From: Galerina marginata
Lineage: Eukaryota > Basidiomycota > Agaricomycetes > Agaricales > Galerinaceae
Length of the DNA stretch: 64,000 nt
NCBI GenBank assembly: GCA_023014335.1
Contig: JAECYW010000017.1
Location: 1,550,001 to 1,614,000, forward strand
Direction: 5' to 3'
Position numbers and translations under genes: made by a program. Below are positions 27,628 through 38,967 of this stretch, piece after piece. A model generated the notes under the pieces. The model did no database searches, was not told the origin of the DNA, and saw nothing but the letters and a program-made list of their open reading frames with translations. Within the stretch, counting starts at the first letter, position 1. Each line of letters begins with the position of its first letter.

Positions 27628-29903
27628 TTGCTCACAACCATTGAATACAGATCATTCCCAACACCAAAGAAGATCTATGGCAGAGACGACTGCATTGCCC
27701 AAATAGTCAACAAAATCCATGATCATGTCAGCCCTCTAACCATCCTCGGTCCTCCTGGCGTAGGAAAATCCTCTGTAGCAGTAGCCGTCCTGCACGACAC
27801 ACGCATTTTTAGCCGTTTTGCCCACCGCCGCCATTGGGTCCATCTCAGCAAGGTTACAACTCTTGACAATTTCTTCGACATCTTGTGTGACACCTTATCC
27901 GTCGAGGCTGACGGCCACGACATTGGCTTTTCACAGCCACTATTTAGCAGAGTTTCGTCTCAGGACCGACTATCCAGCATAATAAACACCTTTCGTGCCA
28001 CCACTTCAACACGCTTCATAATACTTAATGATTTCGAAGACATGTGGGACGCACATCGCACTTTCATCGAACCTATCCTAGAAGAGCTATCCGGGATCCC
28101 TCATTTGACCCTGCTAATCACTATGCGCGGAGCGGTTGTTCTCCCTACAGGCCAGTGGCAGTTTAATGTGCCAACATTAAGCCCGCGAGACGCCTACCCT
28201 GTCCCAGATGCCACTTTGGATGGATTACTCGAGATGCTCGACTACCTCCCACTCGCAATCGTGTTAGTCGCGCATTCTTGCCAGACCCGTGGCCTAACAC
28301 CCTCCATCCTTTCAGAACGATGGAAGCAAGGACACACCCCACTATTGGAGTTTGAAGACGAGAATCCAAATGCGCTAGATGCTTCAATCGGTTCTTCAGT
28401 GAACAGTATAGCCGTAAGAAACTCGCCCCATGCCACCAGATTGCTCCGAATCCTTACAATGCTGCCCGCTGGAATTATGGCGGACGATTTATTCGCGATA
28501 GCACCGAGCATTAGCAACGTCGATAACATAGCTCAGATGCTCACCAATATGTCGCTTACTTCCGTGAAGTACGGAAAGCGCATCAGCTTGCTGTTACCCG
28601 TTAGGTCATATCTCCTCAAGTACCACCACCTCGAAGACGAGTCCCGCAAGGAATTGTACCTTTATCACTTCAAATTAGCCGAGGAAGGCCTTAGACATCC
28701 AGGCGACTGCCTGTTTCCCATTAGTATCAAGAGATTGTTGGACAATCAATTGAACATTGAGGCTATCTTGACGGACGCCTTGCAAGACGGGTGTATCCCA
28801 GCTATAGAGGCCACACTACAATATTCATCCCCTCGTTGTGCTATCAAACCGCGTATAGACATTCTGGTACAAGCAGTGGACGCAGCAAAAAAGAACGAAG
28901 CGGGGAGGCCAGTGGAATTTGCTCGCGAAGACGGATCCATGTCTCTGACAGCTCGTTGTCTACAACGTCTGGGAGAGACTAAGCTCGCCGCTGGCAATTA
29001 TGCAGTATATGAACACTTTAGCGAGGCTGTAGAACGCTACGAGAAGCTTAATGACAGGCTGGCGGTGGCCTACTGCGGGATTTCCATGGCCCACACCACC
29101 TGGATTAATAATCCTACGAAGGGTATATATGAACTCGAGGAAGTCCGCCAAGAGCTTATAGGCTCTCAAAAGTACCTCAGGACAGGCCAAGTGCGACCTG
29201 AAATTGAGCGCTTTATATCTTGACAAAGGCGAAATAGAAGATGCTCGTGCTGCCTGCAATAGAGCCTTGTCCATGTCCGACGATCCCTATGACAGAGCAT
29301 TGTGTCGAAAGCTATTATCGAGTGTTCTTTTCGCCGAGGGTCAATTAGACTATGCCAGGTCGACTCTTGACGAGGCCCTAAGCACCTTGAGGGACCTTCG
29401 GTGATCGTTCTGCCGTAGCAGATTGCCTCAGGACACTTTCGTCTCTCCACCTTCATGCAGAACGACAGGACGAGGCGCGGGCTGCGCTTAGAGAGGCCAT
29501 AGAAGAGCTTAAATGGCTCGGGCGGGATTTGGATGTCGCGTTTTGCCAATGGAAATTGGGGGGGTTTTCCGAGGACGAAGAAGCAGTTCATCTTTATCAA
29601 TTAGCCATACCTCAATTCTGGGCATCAGTATTCACTTTTGCGGGTGCCGAGTGTCGTTTGGACTTAGGACTGCGATACATGCATATGGGGAGCTTCCATG
29701 ATGCTTTGCTGAATCTCGAAATAGCCAGACCGGAACTCCAGGCCAACATCACCACACCTCATCTCGCGGCTTACTGTTTGGTTAACATTATCGATTGCCT
29801 CTGCTCACTCAACAACATAGAAGCTGCGAAACTGACATTGGAAACCAACGAAGACGAAATACGCTGCTCATTTTCTCGAGGAGCATGGAAGGCTTGCTAT
29901 TGA
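27628..29903 (+). pseudogene. NB-ARC/TPR STAND NTPase (NLR-like), damaged
   Basis: The nucleotide-binding domain starts KKIYGRDDCIAQIVNKIHD, with Walker A GPPGVGKSS, a Walker B-like FIILNDFEDMW and a GLPL-like LDYLPLAIVLVAH. A helical region and TPR-like repeats follow (LKLSALYLDKGEIEDARAAC, LGLRYMHMGSFHDALLNLEI). Mushroom fungi carry many such NLR-like STAND proteins, thought to act in allorecognition or defence. Two one-base frame changes (about 29184-29190 and 29398-29400) break the TPR part. No ATG exon is evident upstream: the open frame begins after a probable acceptor at 27650. It may be a decaying gene, or intact with assembly errors; similar one-base jumps occur in housekeeping genes here. 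Confidence 0.75.
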
Positions 29904-31969
29904 AGACGGGCAACTTGAATATAAAGAAGATTAAATTGAATAAGTAGATCCAAAGCCTGTCTTTCGGTCAACCCGGGCAACTGACTACAAGATTTTCGCA
30001 CTGACGAGAGATCTGGTTTACTTGCCTGCGACTGTCGAGTATTTTTTTTTCACCTGCATTGTACATTTTCTGTAGACTTATTGTAAGTGTTTATTTTCTG
30101 CATTTTCTGCAACATGCCATGCGAACAATGCGCGAGAGCTTCATTCAGTAAATGGATTTATGATCTTGGTCCTGAAATGGTCCATTCGCCTGACAACCTG
30201 CACGAGCAAAAGAGACCACTATAATGGTCAAGTTAATCTAAGAGTTTTGAGTGAATATGCTGAGTTTGGACTATATACTGAAACTTGTCCAGCCTCATTG
30301 GACCCATCCAACAGGTCTTGGAAATGGACACGAACGCGTTGGAGGCCTGCCGGGTCCATAAGCTCGTCGATGGTGGTTTGAGAAGCAATATAGACGAAAA
30401 CGATAGTCCAGGAGTTAATGAAATATTTATGCGACCCAACAACAGTCAAAATAAAATCAATGTGAGTATGTCCGAATTTGACCATGGGTATCAAGGCTTG
30501 CCTGAGGCGTACATCGAACAATTTCTGCTGTGAAATATAGTGAATCACGGAAGTTGAGATACCGGCAACTGACCACCTTCGTAACCTGGAGGGCAGGTCA
30601 AAACAATTGTTCCCGCCATAACAGGTATATAGATGTGATGCTGTCCAAGGATGATCTGCTGCACAAGGAGCCAAGGCAGCAAAGTGCGGGTAATTCGAAG
30701 TACCAGTGGAGAGTTTTGCATGCGAAAACTATACAGTCTTCGCTTGTGAAGAAAGGCGCAGATAATTGTCAAGCGTAGTAGTTGCAAATTCCAGAAGCCC
30801 ATAAGCAAAGAAAGAAGAAGCACAGTGGAGAAGAGGAAAGGGTGTCGGATAAACAGATCCTTATCAAAAATATGTATCCCAGTAGCATAAAGTTCAGTGG
30901 CATTCCGTAGCTGGCATCCAAACTGTTTTCTTTAGGAGTTTCGGGAATAGGAAATGGTCCTCGGCAAGTAAAGGTCGACGCTGCGCTCGGTATTCGCAGC
31001 CTTGCTCATAGCCTGTGAACGATCGTCCACTGCGCAAAAAGGTGCCTCAGATGTGCGATAGAATGAAGGAGAACACCGGTTCCAACGGCAGCAGACATAT
31101 GGTGATCATAATTGCGCAAGGCAAGTTCTGCATCTCTCATGCTGAGGATAACTGTGGTTGCCATGTGGAAAAAGATCCTGAAACCCAATGGAGGCTCATT
31201 CAACTTGAATGAATTGAGGATGACCTCATGCCAGATGGAATGTTGATCCGCAAATAGGTTATTGGGAAACGTCAAGAGCAAGAGAATGAAGGACAGGCTG
31301 GTGGAATGACGACCAAGGCCACCCCTCTGATATTTCTTCATCTGGGAAGTGTTCAAGGAGTAGTTGGATTAAACGGGTCATGGATGACAGCGAGTCAAGG
31401 GCAATCACCAAGTCAGTAATACTAGCAAGCTGAGAAGGGTTTTTCGGCCATTGGTTGTCATCAACACCGTTAAGGACATTGAACGCAAATGTTCTCATTT
31501 GAGGAAGCATGCGGCTGACTGCCCTGGATGCTATTCCATTCCGATATTTGCCAGCCTCAATGAGGTGATGTGGGAGATATCTGAACAAGATTCAGCGGAC
31601 GTCACTGCATCAAGAAAATTTTTTTTTACTCACTCAAACGAGTAAATCATCAACTCCCGCTCCCTCAGTGTCGTCAAAGCTACCAATTTTTCAAGTTCCT
31701 GACCTCTCTGGGGTTGGGCGTCGTGGATTCGAAATAATTGAAGCTGGTTCTTTCGACATTTCAGCCATTCTTGCATTTCTTCTCCTCCATCAGAGAGGTC
31801 TGCAATTTCTTCCTTTGCGCGTTGTTGTTCTTCTTTCCGCCAGAGCCAATCCTGCTCAAGTCCACGGCGCTGTTCATGCTCCCATGATTGCCATGATTGT
31901 TCACGACAAAGCTGCTTCAGTAACAGTTCCGTTCTGTTGGCGTGAAGGTGCCGTCGCCAATCAGCAGAT
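29904..31969. other. Unassigned stretch with short minus-strand frames
   Basis: No gene could be assembled with confidence. On the minus strand there are open frames at 31259-31588, 31006-31356, 30545-30823 and 30228-30674, some rich in hydrophobic residues (for example SFILLLLTFPNNLF and HIDFILTVVGSHKYFINSW). They sit in order and could be exons of a membrane protein, or its remains, but no family was recognised and splice sites do not join them cleanly. Confidence 0.3.
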
Positions 31970-33509
31970 TCAGTGATATCCCTGTAAACCTAGCCAAACC
32001 CGACTATTACTAGTCACAATGCAACATGCTTCGAGAAGAGCGGCATGAGAAGGTTCCTGGAGGATTGAATTATGTGGAGCTTTCAGATTCCCCCAGTGAT
32101 GGAAATTGGTTTCAAGACGAAGGAGATAATCCCGAAGCGAGTGGTGCATTAAAGATGCGTAAGACGCGTGGGTTCCGGCAAATTCACTCCGCCTCCTAAA
32201 TTCGACCAAGATACCTAGTGCCTTTGCTATAGTTGTTTCGATGTCGATGTCAAGTTTGTCCGCATCAACGCCCTCGTCCTTGCTGAGATCAAGTGCAAGG
32301 GCACGCTGTAGGAAGATTGCAGTCACTGGGCCCGGAGAATACCTGATCCACTGTAGCACCCGAAGGGCAACTAAGTTTCGGTAATCGGTGTTGTGGCTGA
32401 GTCGCTGGAACAGGTAGACCTGGAATAAGGCATCCAAATCTTCTGGGCTGCTTTCCAGGGAATCCATTATCGCATCGACGTGAGCATTTGTTGAAGGATC
32501 AGCTTCTTTGATTGTCTGACATTTGAGACGAGCATAAAGAAACATAGAACCCGTAGTATTGACAAGGCCTTCATTCAGCCGGTTTTCATGCGCGCTTAGT
32601 ATCGGAAGATGGGAGACTAAACTACTGACTTCAACTTCGATGAAGTGCAGCAAGTCGTCTCTGGTCGTCTCTTCGCTTCCTATTTCCACGACTAATGTGG
32701 ATTTACGTCGAAGGAAATTCTCGATGTCGACCTCTTTCCGACTCAGGAAAAGGAATTTAGCGTCATGTCCTGAAGCAGCGTTGGTGAGCACGTTGATCAG
32801 TGCGGGAGCATCATTGCACTCGTCTAGCCCATCGACGATCATCCTAGGCAAATGTTAGTATTACGTCAGGGCTTTCCGTCACGACTTGCCAAACTTTTTG
32901 GAATCGTTGCAAAAACAATGCCAAGTACTGGTTCCAGATCTTGGGGGGTGAAACTATAGTCCTCCCTTTCGCCGAGTATCTTCTGTGCAAGTGAGTGTGC
33001 GACTTCTTCATGGTAGGGGCGGTCTCTTCGTGAAAGGATTTGCCTTATGAAGCCCTTGATAACATACACCAGGTCGTGTTTATGGGTACCCTCGGCTTTG
33101 CAAAAGTAGGACAGCACAATGTGGTCCTGAGATTCATGTCGGTTGTGGCTAACATGTTCAACCAGGTAAGCTGCAAGCACGCTTTTCCCTGTCCCCGGTT
33201 TGCCACACAACCAAAGGAAAGATGCATCGGGTTCGTACGACGTTAGCCACCTTACGATGGTGTCGTTGCGTGTTGACCACTGGCAGGTATCTTGTAGGCG
33301 AGCTCCCTTGTATATATCAAAGTAATTAATATAATTGGGTGGCCTCGACCATCGGAGGATTATCGCAGGCGCTGGAAGGGCAAAGTGGTCAGAACCCGGG
33401 CCATCTTCGATGTTAAGTGTTTTCTGATTAAGTCACCTTCGGAACTGGACCCTTGCACGACAGTAAAGCTGCCCCCGAAGATGTTGACATTGTTGAACTG
33501 AAAAGCCAT
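31970..33509 (-). CDS. Compact NACHT-domain STAND NTPase
   Basis: Exon 1 (33437-33509) encodes MAFQFNNVNIFGGSFTVVQG; after a 65-nt intron come GARLQDTCQWSTRNDTIVRW and LWLCGKPGTGKSVLAAYLVE (Walker A), then after a second intron near 32845-32870 RMIVDGLDECND (Walker B with the NACHT acidic pair) and a helical region up to VWLGLQGYH. Fungal NACHT proteins are NLR-like signal switches, usually with ankyrin, WD40 or TPR repeats after the NTPase. Here the frame stops soon after the NACHT-associated helices, at about 470 residues, so the sensor repeats are lacking: either truncated or a short form. The Asn/Gly-rich N terminus resembles short motifs seen on basidiomycete NACHT proteins. Confidence 0.85.
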
Positions 33510-33635
33510 GCAGGTGACCCAGTGAGATAGGAAAGGCAGTGACTCTGAGGTTCGACCATTCGAATTCGGCTTGACGAGGCAACGGCCCATGTGATGCGTA
33601 ATGGATTTCCCGTGATCCGTTACTCGCGTGTTTCA

Positions 33636-33641
33636 ACGCGT
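33636..33641. promoter_or_regulatory. MluI cell-cycle box upstream of the DUF6697 gene
   Basis: One ACGCGT at 33636-33641, with a related TCGCGT at 33624-33629, lies 44 bases before the likely ATG at 33685 and in the 175-bp divergent region shared with the NACHT gene. Use as an MBF site is inferred from the consensus. Confidence 0.45.
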
Positions 33642-33684
33642 CTGAAGTTCGAACTGACCATCGAACACCCACCCAAAGGTCGAC

Positions 33685-36530
33685 ATGGACTTGGAGCCTG
33701 CCAACTTCACTCGACGAAGAAGACAACCAGTTTTTAGCCAAACTTCGCACCAAGTTTGCAGGGAGTCGCAACGAAATAGCAACCCTTCAAGCCCACGTCC
33801 TTGCTCTCAAACGCGAAAACGTAGGGTTAAAGCGCGATGTAGCCACCGTCCCCGAACTCGAACGCGAGAATTGGAAGCTCAAATCTGAGAATGCGGAGCT
33901 AAAGATTTGCTTGAAGAGAAAGGAAACAGATTTAAAAGATTCCCAAACTTTGCTTGGACAATATGTTTTGACAACCACCAGGCAGGTATGGCCCCTCACT
34001 TCGCCATCTAATGATTTGCTCGCTCGCTGAACCGCTAATACTTAGGGACACGCAACAACCCTTGGAGGAATTTCGGGATGTGCAGAATTACTGCCAATAT
34101 TAAAGCGGGTGAAGTTGTTTTTGTCTTCGGCTTTCTTTCTAGTCTATTAAACCTACAGCAAGGCACGTTCACCTTCAGTTGAGCTTCTTGAATGCCCACC
34201 AGTGCCACGTAAGAAATTCAAAGAACTTTCAGGTGGACCACCTTTGGAGTCTCAAATCGCCGCTCAAATGTCACCCTCGCTGCCGGGTTGGGAGGTCGTT
34301 AAGAAGTGTGCGGTCGTTGGGTTGGAAGCAAACAGAATTTCAACCTCTCTAGAAGCCAGGGTGAGGAGTCTCGGAATGTCTGGAACCATTGTCCTTCCTA
34401 TTCATCATTTTGTAAATCCAGATTGACGAAGATACTATTCGCCGTGAAGCTGGGGAAGTATCACCTAACACTATTGTTTCTTCCAACACTATTTCATCAA
34501 GGCCCTCATCTCTTCCCGAAAACCTGAAGGCAGATCATTTACAAGCTGTTATGTCGCATAATGAGGTTTGTGATTTGCTACCCAGCCTCGAAGTAGCTGA
34601 CAGCTCTCACAGGACGAAGCGAGAGTTGACTCTGCAACACTGGTCATCCTTTCTCTACCCAAACACGTTCCGCCCACAGCTGTTCCATCCAACACATCCC
34701 AGTCAACGCCTTCATCTACATTCAAAGATCTTAAGCGATACACCCAATCAAATCCACAAACCAAACAGGTAGACAAGATGATTTATCTCCTAAAAACTCG
34801 CTGATGGCCAGAATAGGAATATGATTGGAAAAACACTAATACAAATGATGCTTCCTGCCCCCACATTGAAACCGCGGTCATTTTTCCAACTCATCGCAGT
34901 TAATGACCTCATCTACACCAGAAGACTCAAACACACCTTCTTCAACGCCACCACTTGAATCTCAGATCCCGCTGCCTGCTCGTGTGCAATTCAAATCAAA
35001 CATCCCAAGAGGTATATGTCCCCTGTGGTGAACAAATATATTGATAGATTTAGCAGGATGATACGACTGTAATCACCAAAACGGAAGGCATCTTCTGTGC
35101 CCTCAATGAAGGTCAGGTAGCCCTTGCCGCTGCTTCTCCATCGTCCCAATATAGATCGGGGAACCCAAAACAAACCGGTACCCTACCGAATACGGCGACA
35201 GTAGAGGTATTCAATGTTTTTGATATCATACCATGAAATTGGCTGATAGTGTTGTCAGGACAGAGACAAACCAAATGCCAATATCGAAAACCTTTTCACC
35301 ACTCCGAATTACGCCTCGTTGGTTGCTTCAACCTCTCCCAGCATTTCGTTCTTAAAGGAGGCATCTGCAGGCGAAAACTCAAAACAAACTGGTGAAGATG
35401 CAACTCCGTCTACCTTGACTGATATGGCGAAATTTTACCTCAAATCTTCTTCAACTCTCACAATTACACCACCACCTCTTGACCTTGACGTTCCTCGTGC
35501 TTTCCTTCGCGTTACATATGGTGGCAGCGACCAGCACTGGCTGCAATTCATCCCAGCGTCCAGGAATCCCAGCGGTCCGCACCAAAGACGTATTGTATTC
35601 CCGAAAGAGGAGCTGAACCCAGCTATGCCAACAGCTCCCGGAGAGCCAGGGCTTATATTCGCGTCTCGTCATGAGATACTGTCGAACCCACCTTGGATGG
35701 TTTTTCGCAAGGGCCCGAAGGCGCCGGCTGTCTGGCGCTACCTTGGAGAATATGAGTGTGCTTTGTGTGGCACGATGACCGCGGAGCAATTCAAGAACCT
35801 GACTCCTGAGGTAAGTTGTTGCCATCCGACTGCCATGCCACATTTGATTAAGTAATGTATGTTTTGACCTTAGATCAAGAGAGAATGGGCGAAGGCCCTG
35901 TTGACTACCAAGGCTTTCGACGTTTACGTGGCGATGAGAGCTCGCATTGCTCTGCGAAAGGGTGGTGCGATTCCCCTAGAAGACAAAGAAGATGAAAAAA
36001 GACGCGTAGAAGTTGAAATTGAAGCAATCAAACGCGACAAAGGACAACCTGTTAGCGTGGCGGACATCATAGCTGCTTTATCCAATAACGACGAGGTCTG
36101 TCTGTCTATACTTGATTTATTGATATATGTTGAATATGCCTATGATTTGTAGGGTATTGACATCATCAGGATGACATGTGTAAAGTATGATCATGATTTC
36201 GTCAACCACATGAAAGTAAAACTATAGGATTATCAAGTCAAGCCCAAGGGCAAAAGGCCTGGTGGGACTTCAAAGGCTCTGATTGTTATGAAACAGTCGA
36301 AGAAGCCGACACCAAACGCCCGACTTCAAGATGTAGAGTCGGACGTAAACGGAAATGCAGATTTTGCCGGACATTCAGACGAAGATTACATGGAATCCTT
36401 ACGTGAAAGTACCGGATCATCCATGTCGATCTCGATTACACCAAGATCTGGACTGCGAAGATCGGCCCGCAAGTCTGTTGTGTCCTTCCCTTTCGAAGAC
36501 GATTCCGAAGACGATCCGGCATTCCTTTGA
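33685..36530 (+). CDS. Coiled-coil protein with DUF6697 domain
   Basis: The N part is a coiled coil (LAKLRTKFAGSRNEIATLQA, VPELERENWKLKSENAELKI). A Ser/Thr/Pro-rich middle with several small exons follows. The domain from about 35490 reads LDLDVPRAFLRVTYGGSDQH, RRIVFPKEELNPAMPTAPGE, WRYLGEYECALCGTMTAEQF and IKREWAKALLTTKAFDVYVA, which I recognise as the Agaricomycete-restricted DUF6697. The tail is acidic and basic in turns and ends DDSEDDPAFL. No biochemical role is known for the domain. The ATG at 33685 reads MDLEPANFT and needs a one-base change near 33705-33712 to enter the coil frame (SLDEEDNQFLAKL); another start is possible. The upstream ACGCGT hints at G1/S expression. Confidence 0.75.
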
Positions 36531-36909
36531 CAAGTCAATGCCCAGATGCCTCGATATCAGAATGGAGGAAGAAATTTCAAGTTACGTGACGGTTTACACT
36601 AACTATGGGATACTATTAATTGAAATAGCTTCCCGACCTGTAATCCTTGATTCTCCCTCTGCCCACCACTGCCTGCGGCATTCATGAATTACTTCCGGCT
36701 TGTGGTCTCTTAGCCCGGAATTTTTTTGGCTGCAATTTATACCTGTGATATTACACTACTATTTAGTACAGTATATAACTAATGTATTGAACGGCAAACG
36801 GCTTCATGCTCTGCTCGGGTGTTCAGTAAATTTCAGTGGTCGTTCATGAGCAGGTCAATTTCTTTGAGATTTATAGGGGGTGTGACAGGTTCTGCATGAC
36901 GGGTTACTG
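36531..36909. other. Intergenic region before TPP1
   Basis: AT-rich sequence with the 3' end of the DUF6697 gene and the start of the TPP1 promoter. No coding frame, repeat or RNA gene was recognised. Confidence 0.4.
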
Positions 36910-36936
36910 ACGCGTCGAAACGCGACTTTGACGCGT
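36910..36936. promoter_or_regulatory. Paired MluI cell-cycle boxes upstream of TPP1
   Basis: GACGCGTC occurs twice (ACGCGT at 36910-36915 and 36931-36936) with a half-like AACGCGA between them, 28 bases before the ATG at 36965. The pairing and closeness to the start are typical of MBF-regulated fungal promoters. The inference that TPP1 is cell-cycle regulated follows from the motif only. Confidence 0.65.
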
Positions 36937-36964
36937 CACACTCACTTACAACCAACCCAAAGTC

Positions 36965-38834
36965 ATGGCTGACTCTTTAATACCTTGGATAAGCGATTAT
37001 CTTATCGACGTTGCTGAAAACTTCGGTGCAAAATTGTCCGATATTCCGACCTACAAGAAGAAGAAGAAAGTTCAGATCATACGGGTAATACACAGCATAC
37101 TACATTCAGCTCTCATACTTACACGCGTCTCACCACATCAATCTTTTCTTCTAGTTTTTGACCTATGGATCAGATGAAGACATCCTGATTTGGACAGAGT
37201 CGTCCGACAAAAACCATGTTATTCCGATCAAGTTCACGAAGGAGGCCGTCTCGGAATATCGCAAAAAGTACGTTAAGACTTACTTACCTGTGAACAGCCC
37301 ACAAATATTCTGATTTCGAATTTTAGCTCCGGCGGAAGAATAACCCAGCATAGAGGCGCTATAGCTGCAATCTGGAATTTTAGGCCGATCTTTACACCAG
37401 TCCCCCTGGGCGGTGGGCTGACCCCACGGTCCTTTGTGGTATTCGAATGCACTTCTTTCAGCATTCTGGGATGCACTGGGGAGGGAAACTTTGGAAATCC
37501 TCAACCGATAACCAATCACCCAGATATTCAGCTCTGGTCTGAAGGCTTAAGCCATGACGGCGGCGCAGGGTGAGGTACTGCAACCATTTGAGAGACCAAA
37601 ACCCTGACATCGTATAGGAACATTTTAAAAGAGAGAAAATTGCAACGCGAATCTGGCATTGTTATAGACACACATATTTCCTCGCATGTTACATCCCCAG
37701 TCGTTGTTCATGACACACCTGTTGAACCTAATAAAGTACAGGTACTGACAACAAGAACAAAACAGGCATACGATCTAGCGTCCTACGTGGCCGCATGGCA
37801 GGTTCGTCTGGGCAATGTACTTCATTTCATTTCAAACGAATTACACCCTATGTTGTAGATCACAGCGAAAGTAACGAAATACACGGGCCTTCCAGGTGAT
37901 ATGACGACGCACAGCAAAGGTCCATCAGTATAGTATCCCGTTAATGTGTTTTCTGACAAGATGGACCGTAGGGGACACAGCTGCTGCTATCGTTGAGGAT
38001 TTACCAGATGCACTTGCGCAAGAACCTAATCAACCCAGTAAGTCGCCGATATGTACCAGGAAATCTTGTTCCATTAATTGTTCACGACAGATAATATCCT
38101 AAGCTCCCAACCAGACATTAACAAGACCAGGGCTCGCTCTGCTACCCCTTTCTCAGATTGGGGATCATCTCCTAGCGCAATGAAGGAGAACTTGACCCCG
38201 ATCAAAAACCCGAAGTCTTCGATGAAGTCCAGTGTACGCTCTGCCTTCGAGCATTCCGTCGCCCACTCCTGGTCAACGCACAAGAGCTCCAGTAGTTGTA
38301 TCAACCTTCTCACCGGATCAGCCATCTTCATACCCCTCGGGCAACGAAACAGTGATAGAGACCTCATCACCAGACTTGCATTCACAGGTCGCCCGACCAG
38401 TTCCGCGCAAAATCCCCCGACCAACGTCTCCAGAGCCGCCTAAAAGTTCGGAGCCGGAACGCATCCTGGCACCAAATTCAGATACCTCTGGCACACAGTC
38501 TCAATCGCAGTCACAACCTGAGCACGATCTATTCTCACAAGCCATAGGACATAAGGGACAGAGTGCACCGATGGACGTCGACGAGGAGCAATTTATCCGA
38601 AGCCAGCCTTCTCCAGAAAAAGAAGCGACTAAGAGATTGGCGGATCATCACGGTCAACGCCGGGCATCTGAGGATATCGATGGGCCGAGAATTATGCGAG
38701 AAGAGCAGCACAACATTCTTGGGGCGGTAAACATGAACGCAGAAGACGCAGAAATGGACGAGGAGTATCCATGGCTGGATCTGTGGCAGATCAAGGCGAT
38801 CATGGCTCGGACGATGGCGGCGAGGTGGGATTAG
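36965..38834 (+). CDS. Probable shelterin subunit TPP1 (OB-fold, Tpz1/ACD-like)
   Basis: The N terminus MADSLIPWISDYLIDVAEN matches the PWI entry of the TPP1/Est3 OB fold. It continues GSDEDILIWTESSDKNHVIP, IKFTKEAVSEYRKN, GRITQHRGAIAAIWNFRPIF and FVVFECTSFSILGCTGEGNF. TPP1 bridges POT1 to the rest of shelterin and recruits telomerase. A Ser/Pro-rich linker and a conserved-looking acidic C-terminal motif (EEYPWLDLWQIKAIMARTMA) follow; the latter would be the place for a partner-binding peptide. About five short introns. One frame change of one base is needed between 38165 and 38235 to keep the linker open. The family call is by pattern memory; the fold is the main support. Confidence 0.65.
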
Positions 38835-38967
38835 GTAATGAGTTTGTTTACATAAGGAATAAATGTGTTTTCTTTTCTCGTTGCTTGCTTCCAAACTGCA
38901 ACACTGACCCAAATTTCGTCCTCCGTTTCTCCTCCTCCTGGGTGGAGGCACCTGCTTGTTCTCACCA

